The notes under the pieces were generated by a model, which worked only from the letters and a program-made list of their open reading frames with translations, was not told the origin of the DNA and searched no databases. From Antedon mediterranea (Eukaryota; Echinodermata; Crinoidea; Comatulida; Antedonidae), in assembly GCF_964355755.1 (NCBI RefSeq), contig NC_092676.1, forward strand, positions 126,501-190,500: DNA of 64,000 nt, given 5' to 3'. Shown in pieces: positions 26,001 through 38,700 of the stretch (positions within the stretch are counted from its first letter, which is position 1; the number at the start of each line of letters is the position of its first letter). A program made the translations under genes and the position numbers.

Positions 26001-29000
26001 CTCAATGTGGCAATGTACTTGTCCTTGATAGTGATGTCAGTAAGTAGCATAGAATATCCGGATAATGCACTCACCTCAATGTGGCAATGTACTTGTCCTT
26101 GATAGTGATGTCAGTAAGTAGCATAGAATATCCGGATAATGCACTCACCTCAATGTGGCAATGTACTTGTCCTTGATAGTGATGTCAGTAAGTAACATAG
26201 AATATCTGGATAATGCACTCACCTCAATGTGGCAATGTACTTGTCCTTGATAGCGATGTCAGTAAGTAGCATAGAATATCCTGATAATGCACTCACCTCA
26301 ATGTGGCAATGTACTTGTCCTTGATAGTGATGTCAGTAAGTAACATAGAATATCCGGATAATGCACTCACCTCAATGTGGCAATGTTTGTACTTGTCCTT
26401 GATAGTGATGTCAGTAAATAACGTAACAATTCAAGAAATGTTACCATACATAATTATTATAATTACTGAAAAAACAATGCTGTGGATATCAAAATAAGCA
26501 AAAAGCTAAATCAAAACAGAGCAGAGCTTTGGGGCAACACTAGCCCTTCATCAGTGCAATACTTAATTATTCCTATATTAGTGTGCTGGTCATCATGATT
26601 AAGTTGTGCATCATGATTTTTTTTGTTTGTTTTGTATATGTTCAATAATATAATTCATTTTATATAGTTTTGTATATTATTTGTATTTAAAATATTTAGA
26701 TCTTGCTGAAAGTGATCTTGTATATACAAAAGCAATAACTGGAAATGGAAGAGAAGATTTCAGAAACAAAGAAGTGTTGATACTTGGTGGTGGAGATGGA
26801 GGAATTCTACATGAACTCTTACAAGCAGATCCAAAGTTTGTCACCATGGTGGAAATATCCTTTAATTTAAATCTATTGGTATGAGTGAGACAATTTCAGA
26901 AATTATGGAATACAACTTACAAGATTAACAATTATCAGTCAAGTACACTTTGTGTAATTGCATCCTAGATTTCCTTGAATAATGGGTATGTTGAATATTT
27001 GTACTTAACAAATGTGAATACATAGATCAGATTGTAATAGACCAAGCTATCAAACATCTCCGTGGCATTTGTCATGACTCCATGGATAATCTCAAAGGTC
27101 CTAGACATGAAGTAAGATTTCTTTTGTTTAATAATGTGATCATATTTGTTAAAGCTCAAGTACATTATAGATTTATGTAGTTTTAAGAAAATGAGTAGAA
27201 GGGTTATTTTTTAAATATGGTTTATTTAGGTGATGGTTGCTGATTGCGTTCCTATTATGAGGAACTTTATAGAGGAAGGAAAACAATTTGACTATGTGAT
27301 AAATGATTTAACAGCCATTCCAATAACAACAGATGCAAGAGGTACAGTATCCTCAATTATTATAATTCAGGTATTTTACCTATAAATAATCATTGATACT
27401 TAATCTTTACAACAAAAAAAAAGGAAATTGCTTTTTAATAAAACAATGTAATTTTAACAGGTGATGCATGGGATTTTATGAGACTTATTTTAGATCTTTC
27501 AATGAAAGTCTTAAAACAAGATGGAAAGTACTTCACTCAGGTGAGTGACATTAAATTGTATGTAATCTATAATATGTGTATTACAGTAACAGGAGATCAA
27601 GATATTTGGTTTTGGGAGCATTGTTGACTAATTTTTTTTTTATTTCAGGGTAATGGAGCAAACAGTACTAAAGCACTTGAAATGTATGAGAAACAATTGA
27701 ACAATCTTGAATGCAGTGTCAATTTTAAAAAAGAGAAAATATGTGTGCCATCATACCATGAATAGTATCCTTTGAGTAATATAAATAAATTGACTCAACT
27801 TCAGTAGGCCTACAAGTCATAATAAATAAATTGACTCAACTTCAGTTGCCCAGTAGGCCTACAAGTCATAATAAATAAACTGACTCAACTTCAGTAGGCC
27901 TACAAGTCATAATAAATAAACTGACTCAACTTCAGTAGGCCTACAAGTCATAATAAATAAATTGACTCAACTTCAGTTGCCCAGTAGGCCTACAAGTCAT
28001 AATAAATAAATTGACTCAACTTCAGTTGCCCAGTAGGCCTACAAGTCATAATAAATAAATTGACTCAACTTCAGTTGCCCAGTAGGCCTACAAGTCATAA
28101 TAAATAAATTGACTCAACTTCAGTTGCCCAGTAGGCCTACAAGTCATAATAAATAAATTGACTCAACTTCAGTTGCCCAGTAGGCCTACAAGTCATAATA
28201 AATAAACTGACTCAACTTTAGTTGCCCAGTAGGCCTACAAGTCATAATAAATGATATAAATAAACTGACTCAACTTCAGTAGGCCTACAAGTCATAATAA
28301 ATAAATTGACTCAACTTCAGTTGCCCAGTAGGCCTACAAGTCATAATAAATAAATTGACTCAACTTCAGTTGCCCAGTAGGCCTACAAGTCATAATAAAT
28401 AAACTGACTCAACTTCAGTAGGCCTACAAGTCATAATAAATAAATTGACTCAACTTCAGTTGCCCAGTAGGCCTACAAGTCATAATAAATAAACTGACTC
28501 AACTTCAGTAGGCCTACAAGTCATAATAAATAAACTGACTCAACTTCAGTAGGCCTACAAGTCATAATAAATAAATTGACTCAACTTCAGTTGCCCAGTA
28601 GGCCTACAAGTCATAATAAATAAATTGACTCAACTTCAGTTGCCCAGTAGGCCTACAAGTCATAATAAATAAATTGACTCAACTTCAGTTGCCCAGTAGG
28701 CCTACAAGTCATAATAAATAAATTGACTCAACTTCAGTTGCCCAGTAGGCCTACAAGTCATAATAAATAAACTGACTCAACTTTAGTTGCCCAGTAGGCC
28801 TACAAGTCATAATAAATGATATAAATAAACTGACTCAACTTCAGTAGGCCTACAAGTCATAATAAATAAATTGACTCAACTTCAGTTGCCCAGTAGGCCT
28901 ACAAGTCATAATAAATAAATTGACTCAACTTCAGTTGCCCAGTAGGCCTACAAGTCATAATAAATAAATTGACTCAACTTCAGTTGCCCAGTAGGCCTAC

Positions 29001-31823
29001 AAGTCATAATAAATAAATTGACTCAACTTCAGTTGCCCAGTAGGCCTACAAGTCATAATAAATAAATTGACTCAACTTCAGTTGCCCAGTAGGCCTACAA
29101 GTCATAATAAATAAATTGACTCAACTTCAGTTGCCCAGTAGGCCTACAAGTCATAATAAATAAACTGACTCAACTTTAGTTGCCCAGTAGGCCTACAAGT
29201 CATAATAAATGATATAAATAAACTGACTCAACTTCAGTAGGCCTACAAGTCATAATAAATAAATTGACTCAACTTCAGTAGGCCTACAAGTCATAATAAA
29301 TAAATTGACTCAACTTCAGTTGCCCAGTAGGCCTACAAGTCATAATAAATAAATTGACTCAACTTTAGTTGCCCAGTAGGCCTACAAGTCATAATAAATA
29401 AACTGACTCAACTTCAGTAGGCCTACAAGTCATAATAAATAAATTGACTCAACTTCAGTTGCCCAGTAGGCCTACAAGTCATAATAAATAAACTGACTCA
29501 ACTTCAGTAGGCCTACAAGTCATAATAAATAAATAAACTGACTCAACTTCAGTAGGCCTACAAGTCATAATAAATAAATTGACTCAACTTCAGTTGCCCA
29601 GTAGGCCTACAAGTCATAATAAATAAATTGACTCAACTTCAGTTGCCCAGTAGGCCTACAAGTCATAATAAATAAACTGACTCAACTTTAGTTGCCCAGT
29701 AGGCCTACAAGTCATAATAAATGATATAAATAAACTGACTCAACTTCAGTAGGCCTACAAGTCATAATAAATAAATTGACTCAACTTCAGTTGCCCAGTA
29801 GGCCTACAAGTCATAATAAATAAATTGACTCAACTTCAGTTGCCCAGTAGGCCTACAAGTCATAATAAATAAACTGACTCAACTTCAGTAGGCCTACAAG
29901 TCATAATAAATAAATTGACTCAACTTCAGTTGCCCAGTAGGCCTACAAGTCATAATAAATAAACTGACTCAACTTCAGTAGGCCTACAAGTCATAATAAA
30001 TAAACTGACTCAACTTCAGTAGGCCTACAAGTCATAATAAATAAATTGACTCAACTTCAGTTGCCCAGTAGGCCTACAAGTCATAATAAATAAATTGACT
30101 CAACTTCAGTTGCCCAGTAGGCCTACAAGTCATAATAAATAAATTGACTCAACTTCAGTTGCCCAGTAGGCCTACAAGTCATAATAAATAAATTGACTCA
30201 ACTTCAGTTGCCCAGTAGGCCTACAAGTCATAATAAATAAACTGACTCAACTTTAGTTGCCCAGTAGGCCTACAAGTCATAATAAATGATATAAATAAAC
30301 TGACTCAACTTCAGTAGGCCTACAAGTCATAATAAATAAATTGACTCAACTTCAGTTGCCCAGTAGGCCTACAAGTCATAATAAATAAATTGACTCAACT
30401 TCAGTTGCCCAGTAGGCCTACAAGTCATAATAAATAAATTGACTCAACTTCAGTTGCCCAGTAGGCCTACAAGTCATAATAAATAAATTGACTCAACTTC
30501 AGTTGCCCAGTAGGCCTACAAGTCATAATAAATAAATTGACTCAACTTCAGTTGCCCAGTAGGCCTACAAGTCATAATAAATAAATTGACTCAACTTCAG
30601 TTGCCCAGTAGGCCTACAAGTCATAATAAATAAATTGACTCAACTTCAGTTGCCCAGTAGGCCTACAAGTCATAATAAATAAACTGACTCAACTTTAGTT
30701 GCCCAGTAGGCCTACAAGTCATAATAAATGATATAAATAAACTGACTCAACTTCAGTAGGCCTACAAGTCATAATAAATAAATTGACTCAACTTCAGTAG
30801 GCCTACAAGTCATAATAAATAAATTGACTCAACTTCAGTTGCCCAGTAGGCCTACAAGTCATAATAAATAAATTGACTCAACTTTAGTTGCCCAGTAGGC
30901 CTACAAGTCATAATAAATAAACTGACTCAACTTCAGTAGGCCTACAAGTCATAATAAATAAATTGACTCAACTTCAGTTGCCCAGTAGGCCTACAAGTCA
31001 TAATAAATAAACTGACTCAACTTCAGTAGGCCTACAAGTCATAATAAATAAACTGACTCAACTTCAGTAGGCCTACAAGTCATAATAAATAAATTGACTC
31101 AACTTCAGTTGCCCAGTAGGCCTACAAGTCATAATAAATAAACTGACTCAACTTTAGTTGCCCAGTAGGCCTACAAGTCATAATAAATGATATAAATAAA
31201 CTGACTCAACTTCAGTTGCCCAGTAGGCCTTCAAGTCATAATAAATAATATAAATAAACTGACTCAAATTCAGTTGCCCAGTAGGCCTACAAGTCATAAT
31301 AAATAATATAAATAAACTGACTCAACTTCAGTAGGCCTACAAGTCATAATAAATAAATTGACTCAACTTCAGTTGCCCAGTAGGCCTACAAGTCATAATA
31401 AATAAACTGACTCAACTTTAGTTGCCCAGTAGGCCTACAAGTCATAATAAATAATATAAATAAACTGACTCAACTTCAGTTGCCCAGTAGGCCTTCAAGT
31501 CATAATAAATAATATAAATAAACTGACTCAACTTCAGTTGCCCAGTAGGCCTACAAGTCACAATAAATAATATAAATAAACTGACTCAACTTCAGTTGCC
31601 CACTAGGCCTACAAGTCATAATAAATAATATAAATAAACTGACTCAACGAGTCATAATAAATAGTATAAAAACCTTTGGATTAACCCCAAACATGAGTCC
31701 AGTTTAGTGATGATGATGATAATAATGAGACTATAGGTCTGAATGCTATCAACTTTCCTATTATTTTTCTTAACCCTATTTCTCAGTTGGATATTTTATG
31801 AAATTTGGAAAACTTGTACATAG
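20020..31823 (+). CDS. SMS: Spermine synthase
   Basis: Exons: 20020-20080, 23445-23562, 24348-24494, 24593-24768, 26700-26854, 27022-27111, 27230-27341, 27461-27540, 27649-27764, 31787-31823. All phases agree and give 363 aa, against 366 in the human enzyme. The enzyme adds an aminopropyl group from decarboxylated S-adenosylmethionine to spermidine in the cytosol. An N-terminal AdoMetDC-like lobe is followed by the catalytic lobe with [27 protein letters not shown] (co-substrate loop with its Asp) and [13 protein letters not shown] (catalytic Asp). The end is SYHEYWIFYEIW. Intron 26855-27021 is U12-type AT-AC. Intron 27765-31786 is U12-type GT-AG and holds a 3.9-kb array. Exon 23445 is partly duplicated in its intron, and the end of exon 24593 is amplified about 11 times. 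The coding path itself is intact. Confidence 0.95.
20204..23065. mobile_element. 2.9-kb TIR element with 9-bp target duplication, Mutator-like
   Basis: The interval lies in spermine synthase intron 1 and is flanked by direct CGAACTTAG (20195-20203 and 23066-23074). Its ends are inverted copies that share ATGAAATCGGTCGCG, then the bases around ACTTCCGGTATTTTGTATGG. The left end also has extra tandem copies of GAAATCGGTCGCG. A 9-bp duplication fits Mutator-like elements, but I see no transposase, so the family is an inference. A second element (20392-21444) is nested inside. Confidence 0.6.
20392..21444. mobile_element. GTAGCCAGG-type TIR repeat, copy 1
   Basis: About 1.05 kb runs from CCGTAGCCAGGATCTGTC and a G-run to a C-run and CCTGGCTACGGGCCTG, so the ends are inverted repeats. 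The interior closely matches 62731-63795, including the stretch around GATGCGCGTGCTCTGTGCGG. It is non-autonomous; its short ORFs look like chance. The left tip seems truncated compared with copy 2. Confidence 0.75.
23477..23938 (+). repeat. 231-bp tandem duplication of the exon 2 end plus its splice donor
   Basis: The last ~86 bases of spermine synthase exon 2 and ~145 bases of following intron are repeated once (23477-23707 and 23708-23938) with only a few differences. The second copy keeps the donor (GGGTAATT) but has no proper acceptor in front, so it is an exon fragment inside intron 2. Confidence 0.9.
24706..26425 (+). repeat. 74-bp array amplified from the exon 4 end plus its splice donor
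   Basis: Each unit holds ~63 bases matching the end of spermine synthase exon 24593-24768 and ~11 bases of intron starting GTAAGTAGCAT or GTAAGTAACAT. Donor copies are at 24769, 24843, 24917, 24991, 25966, 26040, 26114, 26188, 26262, 26336 and 26414 (the last is GTAAAT, after a 4-bp insertion). Reading past the first donor gives AGTAAGTAG, an immediate stop, so only 24769 is productive. The array is split by a TIR element at 25052-25953. Confidence 0.93.
25052..25953. mobile_element. ~0.9-kb TIR element inserted in the 74-bp array
   Basis: The left end reads GGCCTTTTCACACAGAA, then CGGCAATATTGCGGTAA. The right end is the inverted match: CCGCAATATTACCG, then CTGTGTGAAAGGGGC. Each arm contains a further inverted copy of the same end (near 25125-25175 and 25785-25900). 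No ORF of note. TTA on both sides could be a 3-bp target duplication, which would suggest a PIF/Harbinger-type element; this is weak. Confidence 0.65.
26855..27021 (+). other. U12-type AT-AC intron of spermine synthase
   Basis: The 5' end is ATATCCTTTAA, the U12 donor consensus. The 3' end is AC (27020-27021). TACTTAAC at 27002-27009, with its adenosines 14-15 bases before the exon, fits the U12 branch site. Only this splice restores the family motif MVEIDQIVID (GAA|ATAGAT). No GT-AG alternative keeps it. Confidence 0.92.
27765..31786 (+). other. U12-type GT-AG intron of spermine synthase
   Basis: The donor is GTATCCTTTGAG. The branch site is TTCTTAAC at 31767-31774, 14-15 bases before the exon, and the acceptor is CTCAG. 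Joining gives the conserved C-terminus HEYWIFYEIW. At 4.0 kb most of its length is minisatellite. Confidence 0.92.
27790..31660. repeat. 41/49-bp modular minisatellite, ~83 units, in the U12 GT-AG intron
   Basis: The basic 41-bp unit runs from TGACTCAACTTCAG to the next. A longer 49-bp form has TTGCCCAG added, and a third form adds ATGATATAAA before AAATAAACTG. The ATGATATAAA marker recurs near 28250, 28814, 29208, 29720, 30285, 30727 and 31186. Blocks after 28250 and after 29720 match over about a kilobase, which shows higher-order duplication. Each unit has TGACTCA, TAGGCCTA and AATAAA words. Confidence 0.95.
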
Positions 31824-32019
31824 GTGGCAGCATCCAGAGATTCTATCAGAAACACTCTGTTTGATTGCTTTTTAATTTACAAAAACTTGTAGCATTCTTA
31901 GTTTAATTATGTATATTAATTGATTAGTATTTTTAAATGTCTCACTCATTCCATTCACAATTTAATTGTGTGAGATGCTGGAGACCAACATTGGTGCAGA
32001 TACACAAATGAGTTGCTGT

Positions 32020-32025
32020 AATAAA
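32020..32025 (+). promoter_or_regulatory. Candidate poly(A) signal of spermine synthase
   Basis: AATAAA lies about 200 bases after the stop at 31821-31823, in the expected 3' UTR position. Confidence 0.5.
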
Positions 32026-32098
32026 ATTTTAAAACAAGACAATTGCAAGTTTCATTTTAAGTTAAAATAATATCATTAAAGTTCACAAAACGACCAGA

Positions 32099-32400
32099 AT
32101 GCACTTGTCAATTGTATGACCCACTATATGACCCCTGGGAGAGATGATTGATTTTTTATATATATCATATATGTTAACACATCAGGCAAAGAACATGAAT
32201 TCTAATGAATACTATGACGCACCCCTGCGTAAAAAAATGACGTACCTTAAGTAACTAATGACGCACCCATTTTGAAGAACAATTACTATGTTGTTCATGA
32301 TATGATGGGTGTTAAAATTAGTGACACACCATTTTTCGTTGGTGTGACGTACCCCTGCGTCAATAATTGTTTGTAAACGACGCACAATTGACAAGTGCAT
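32099..32400. mobile_element. 302-bp MITE-like TIR element
   Basis: A perfect 17-bp terminal inverted repeat, ATGCACTTGTCAATTGT, bounds an interior with several copies of GACGCACCC or GACGTACCCCTGCGT in both orientations. Non-coding. No clear target duplication. Confidence 0.7.
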
Positions 32401-33521
32401 AACGTTCAATTCAGATTTAAAACAAACAAAAAGAGGTGGTCAGACTAGACCTGAAACTACAAAACCCATCACTTCACAATGATTATTATAAAATACTATT
32501 AATAATTATAGTAATTTGACCCAAACATGCATGCCTAAAAAAAGATGGATGGTACTGAAGGAAGTATCTAGGCCTATTTAAGTGCCCACTTTTAAATATC
32601 ATTTTTATGATTTTTAGGTCCTAAGACCACATTTTATGATTTAATGGAATGGTTTATACCATTTACAAGCGTAAAATCGTAAGCTTGTCCCAACATTTTG
32701 CGATCAATTTCAAAGTTACACTCGGAACGTGTACCAATAATGATGATGTACCAATTCAAACACAGTCTACAGACGCCCAGACAAATTCACAGGCCTAGTT
32801 CTACCCTGGGGCCATGCACAAAAATACATCCTAAGTCTGTGCATAAATAATGGAGGTCAATAACCTAACCATAGGCCCAGCCTCTATACCTAGCTAGATA
32901 TAGTAGACTATAGTAGGCCCTAAATACTGTACTTTTAGCCTAGTCTAAACCTGTAACTATAGCCTAGGCCCTACAATACAAATATTACTAAAAAAAATAT
33001 AACATAGGCCTAGGCTAGGACTACTTAGTACTAGATACTCCTACCTAGAGACCTAAGACTACCTAGTACTTAGATTATGCCGGGTCCTAGCCTAGAGGCC
33101 TGCTAGTCTAGCTAGGCGAAGGGTAAGCCTTGCTTGCATAAGTCCTTGGCCATGGATTTGGAAACTAAAACCAGGCCTAGGCTAGGCTAGGCAGAGAGAG
33201 TGATACACAGTGTATGAAAAAATGTGTTTATTTTTTCTTACCTCTTTCGTAATCTCGTTAGTTTAAAATAACTTATTTATGTTTGAAATTGCCATCATCT
33301 ATTCATAGAATAAACTTATCCCACCTTTATTTAGTATTTAGTTCCATCGATCGACGATAGTTCTGCTAAAAAAAACTGGACTGGCGCGCGAAACAAAACT
33401 TTTCTTCAGCACACGTGTCGTGTCACAAAACGAAAGGACACGTCATACACAGACGCACACTCATTGGGTGAATGTGCGCGCTACTACGGAAGCCCATTCG
33501 GGCCACAAGTTAACTATATTT
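32401..33521. other. Intergenic DNA rich in TAGGCCTA-like words
   Basis: No exon was found that I can tie to a gene. 32880-33200 is packed with CTAGGCCTA-like words. About 33350-33500 is GC-richer (CTGGCGCGCG) and could be a promoter. A minus-strand donor-like GAG|GTAAGA at 33241 hints at a non-coding first exon, but nothing downstream supports it. Confidence 0.3.
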
Positions 33522-33679
33522 AAAAGCTGTTATCTGGCGGTCGCCACTTAATTATCTGGCGGCCGCCACTTAATAATTAAATGTCCCATTGGATCAGAGG
33601 CGATGTTGCATGCAAAAGGCAGGCAATGCAATCATGATAATTTAAATCGTTCAACATAGGACAACGCCAGCAATGTAGA

Positions 33680-35779
33680 TATTAATATCGAAACGCCGAA
33701 CATTTATAGCTATCCTACCTGATGAACTTAACAATGAACTAAACATCGATATACATCCTCGAGCTCCAAAGCGACAAACAAAACACCGAAGAGGAGGTAG
33801 AAAGAAAACGAAAAATATACCTGTAGATAAAAATAACCTAAATATATGTTTTAATAATATTAACTGCTTAAGCAAACATAGGATTTATGAAATTGAAAAG
33901 TTTATATATAGTAAGAGTATTGAACTTGGTATTGCTGAAACACACTTAAAAGAGAGCAACGCAATCTCTATTAAAGGTTATAACTTGGTTGGGAAAGAAC
34001 GTAACGGGAAGAAGGGGGGTGGTATTGGGTTATTCCTATCAGACAAAATAGTGGTTACATCTGAAAATGTTTTAAACTGTATAGATGATGATTTTGAAAG
34101 ATTATGGGTAAAAGTTAGCGTAGATAAGGTACCATTATATATTTGTGTTGCATACTTCCCGGTCCAGGGAGTAAACAATGATTTGACTGACGATCTATAC
34201 GCCCAACTGCTCTCTGAAATAATTAGAATTGAAGAGAAGGAAATGAATCCTCTTATTCTACTTCTAGGTGATTTTAACGCACGGATTGGTGACTCCATAT
34301 ATAACGGAGACCCGGCCCGTAATAAACTCAAATGGAGAAAGGCTAATACAATTTACTAAAAACGCTAATTTAACTAACCTTAATAGTACTATTTTTTGTG
34401 AAGGTAAAATAACATGGCAAAGAAATAATCAACAAAGCACGATAGACTACATGTTATGCTCAAAATCCTTAATAAATTATGTAAATAAACTAATTATTGA
34501 TGAGCATAGACAATTTAGTTTTGGGAGTGACCATTGTGTGTTATGGTTAACACTAAATAATCTTAACATAAGTAATCAACAGACAAGTAAGTAATCAAAA
34601 TAAACCAATTTGGGATATTAAACATAACCAAGATTATTCCTTTTATCAACAAAAAGTTGAAGAAAAATGTAATGACTGGAATGTTAGTAACGAAAAGAAT
34701 ATCGATACTACATGGGATTTGTGGAAGGAAAAAATTATCGAGGCAGTCACTGAAGGTATCGGAATTAGACGTGTAAATAATAAAAACAAACCGTGGTTTG
34801 ACAAAGAGATAGACGATGCCATCAAAAAAAGGAAAATTGCGTCGCGAGAACACAGAACATGGGTTAAAAATAATAAAATTACTAATAGGAACTGTACTGA
34901 TAATAATAACACAAATAATACTATGAATTATGATAATGGCGTTACACTGTGGGAACATTATAAAGAGACACAGAAACATGTTAAGCAACTTGTTGCTCAG
35001 AAAATCACAGAAAAACGTGTTAGCAAATCTATTGAAATTGCAAACAAAGGTGGTAAATCTTGTAAAGACTTTTGGAAAGTGCTATTAACGCGCCATTTGG
35101 AGCTGGAGACGCTCTAGTTTATCTATATCTATTCTACTTAAAGAGCACCATACTGAACAACCATAGTTGATAGATGGGAGAACTATCGATCTCCACAGAG
35201 TATCCCCATAATATACTCTGTTAAAGTTATCAAAGCTACTGATAATTGATTTAACGTACGCTATTAATCTTTGACCTTGCAGGAAATTTTGCTAAGGAAT
35301 GGAAATTATGCTTTAATTTTGAAAAGTCAAATATACTGATAACTGGTAAACGTGTTGATAAAGTAAGACAATGGAAATTAGGTAATGGCTTTATATCTGA
35401 AACTGAATCATATAAATATCTCGGTGTACATATTTCTCGTAAATTAAATGACCATATACAAATTGAGAATGTTATAAAAAAAGGTCAAAGATTAATAGCG
35501 TACGTTAAATCAATTATCAGTAGCTTTGATAACTTTAACAGAGTATATTATGGGGATACTCTGTGGAGATCGATAGTTCTCCCATCTATCAACTATGGTT
35601 GTTCAGTATGGTGCTCTTTAAGTAGAATAGATATAGATAAACTAGAGCGTCTCCAGCTCCAAATGGCGCGTTATATCTTAAAAGCACCTCGAAATACACC
35701 TTGTGCCGCCTTATATGGAGAGCTTGGTTGGTCTCCAATTAAGGAGATTCATAACGCTCTTCGTATGACTCATACATAG
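33680..35779 (+). pseudogene. Non-LTR retrotransposon: endonuclease and broken reverse transcriptase (5' part)
   Basis: An open frame to 34359 encodes a basic N-terminus and an APE-type endonuclease: FNNINCLS, GIAETHL, KGGGIGLFL, VAYFPVQG and LLLGDFNARIGD. The frame then shifts (continuing from about 34268 in another frame) with STIDYML and FGSDHCVLWL, the endonuclease end. A linker (NKPWFDKEIDDA) follows to about 35117. The reverse transcriptase catalytic core is missing. In its place is an inverted copy of downstream sequence. The frame resumes near 35285 with KLCFNFEKSNILITG, SYKYLGVHIS, LPSINYGCSVW and LERLQLQMARYILKAP, the post-catalytic part. Dead copy; clade not assigned. Confidence 0.8.
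35086..35673. repeat. 194-bp inverted duplication inside the retrotransposon
   Basis: 35086-35279 is the reverse complement of 35481-35673, almost perfectly. The right copy reads in frame as retrotransposon protein, so it is the original. The left copy replaces the lost reverse transcriptase core. The two arms could form a large hairpin. Confidence 0.85.
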
Positions 35780-35782
35780 ATC

Positions 35783-38700
35783 AGTTAACGCCATAAAAAT
35801 AGCCAAGTTGTGCACTTTATTACCAAAGCATGAAACTTTCCACAAAGTTTCTTTGATGTATATAGATTCAAAATATTGGGGGGTGCCAAGTGTCCAACGT
35901 CCGGTATGGCGGCCATCTTGATTTCAAAATGGCCACCATAAAAACAAAAAGTGTTCATATCTTGGCAACTATAAACAGTAGAGACTTGATTCTGGTGTTA
36001 AATTGTTCACAAACCACATATTTCTATTTGCTCTAATGAAAAGTTTCGTCCAAAAATGACCGGAAATGACGTTTCTTCCAGTTTGACCTTTGACCTCTTA
36101 TCTGTATATTTCAGTAACTACTGATCATTTTCAATCGATTTTGGTGTCATTTTGTTCAGAATAAAGACATTTATATTTGTAGTAATGAAACATTTTCACA
36201 TAAAATGACTGGAAATACAATTTATAACCTTTGACATATATAATTATGTGAAAATACTGTATGTGGTTAAATTTGTATAAATGCACCTAATTCTGAATTT
36301 TTAACTTTTGATGTGATAGGATAGGCATAAAGTATGACAGATCACTGAGCTCATCTATGCCGACATGATTGCTAAACTGTGATGTGTCAATCGTTTTTTC
36401 GTTGAATCTAAAAAAATGTACTCCATTTTTATGGTAATGGGCCTTTGCTGTAAACCTTTCATCTGAATCCTTTTCCTCGATTTTCTCTAGTCATTGATTT
36501 TTTAGCAAAATCCGAACTAAATCAATTCGTAAAAGACATCTCAATATAATTATTCAAGTAATCCTCAAATTAGTGACATGGACCTACAATATACTGTTCT
36601 GTACAAGACCTGTTTAGGCATCCACCTGTGGACTTTCACTTTAAAGGTCTTGGTTTCCTAATCATACAAGAAACAATGTCTAATTTAATCAATCAAAGTA
36701 GTGGGTCCAGACAAAGAAGGGGGTGTAAGACCATCCACAGACAAAGAAGGGGGTGTAAGACCATCCACAGACAAAGAAGGGGTTGTAAGACCATCCACAT
36801 ACAAAGAAGAGGGTATAAGACCATCCACAGACAAAAAAGGGGGTGTAAGACCATCCACAGACAAAGTAGGGGTGTAAGACCATCCACACACAAAGAAGGA
36901 GGTATAAGACCATCCACAGACAAAGAAAGGGGTGTAAGGCCATCTACAGACAAAGAAGGGGATGTAGGACCGTCCACAGACAAAGAAGGGGGTATAAGAC
37001 CATCCACTGACAAAAAAAGGGCATAGGACCATCCACAGACAAAGAAGGGGGCGTAGGACCGTCCACAGACAAAGAAGGGGGTGCAAGACCATCCACTGAC
37101 AAAGAAAGGGATATAGGACCACTTACAGACAAAGAAGAGGGTATAAGACCATCCCCAGACAAATAAGGGGTGTATAGGACCATCCACAGACAAAGAAGAG
37201 GGTGTAGGACCATCCACATACAAAGAAGGGGAGAAGACCATCCACAGACAAAGAAGGGGATATAAGACCATCCACAGACAAAGAAGGGGTTATAAGACCA
37301 TCCACAGACAAAGAAATAAGACCATCCACAGACAAAGAAGGGGGTGTAAGACCATCCACAGACAAATTAAAGGAGTGCAAGACCATCCATACACAAAGGG
37401 GTGTATAAGACCATCCACATACAAAAAAGGGGTGTAATACCATCAACGGACAAAGAAAGGGGTGTAATACCATCAACAGACAAAGAAGGGGGTATAAGAT
37501 CACCCACAGGCACAGAAGGGGTATAAAACCGTCCACAGAAAAAGAAAGGGGTGTAAGACCATCCACAGACAAAGAAGGGGGTGTAGAACCGTCCACAGAC
37601 AAAGAAGGGGGTGTAAGACCATCCACCACTGACAAAGAAAGGGGTATAGGACCACTTACAGACAAAGAAGGGGTATAAGACCATCCACAGACAAATTAAA
37701 GGAGTGCAAGACCAGCCATACACAAAGAAAAGGGTGTATAAGACCATCCACATACAAAAAAATGGTGTAATACCATCAACGGACAAAGAAAGGGGTGTAA
37801 TACCATCAACAGACAAAGAAGGGGGTATAAGATCACCCACAGCCACAGAAGGGGGTATAAGACCGTCCACAGAAAAAGAAAGGGGTGTAAGACCATCCAC
37901 AGACAAAGAAGGGGGTGTAGAACCGTCCACTGACAAAGAAAGGGGTATAGGACCACTTACAGACAAAGAAGGGGTATAAGACCATCCACAGACAAAAAAG
38001 GAGGTGTAGGACCATCGGACCATCCACAGACAAAGAAGGGGATGTAAGACCACCCACAGACAAAGAAAGGGGTGTAGAACCGTCCACAGACAAAGAAGGG
38101 GGTGTAAGACCATCCACCACTGACAAAGAAAGGGGTATAGGACCACTTACAGACAAAGAAGGGGTATAAGACCATCCACAGACAAATTAAAGGAGTGCAA
38201 GACCAGCCATACACAAAGAAAAGGGTGTATAAGACCATCCACATACAAAAAAATGGTGTAATACCATCAACGGACAAAGAAAGGGGTGTAATACCATCAA
38301 CAGACAAAGAAGGGGGTATAAGATCACCCACAGCCACAGAAGGGGGTATAAGACCGTCCACAGAAAAAGAAAGGGGTGTAAGACCATCCACAGACAAAGA
38401 AGGGGGTGTAGAACCGTCCACTGACAAAGAAAGGGGTATAGGACCACTTACAGACAAAGAAGGGGTATAAGACCATCCACAGACAAAAAAGGAGGTGTAG
38501 GACCATCGGACCATCCACAGACAAAGAAGGGGATGTAAGACCACCCACAGACAAAGAAAGGATGTAAGACCATCCACATACAAAGAAGGGATTATAAGAC
38601 CATCTACAGACAAAGACAGGGGTGTAAGACCATCCACACACAAAGAAAGGGGTTTAATACCATCAACAGACAAAGAAAGGGGTGTAATACCATCAACAGA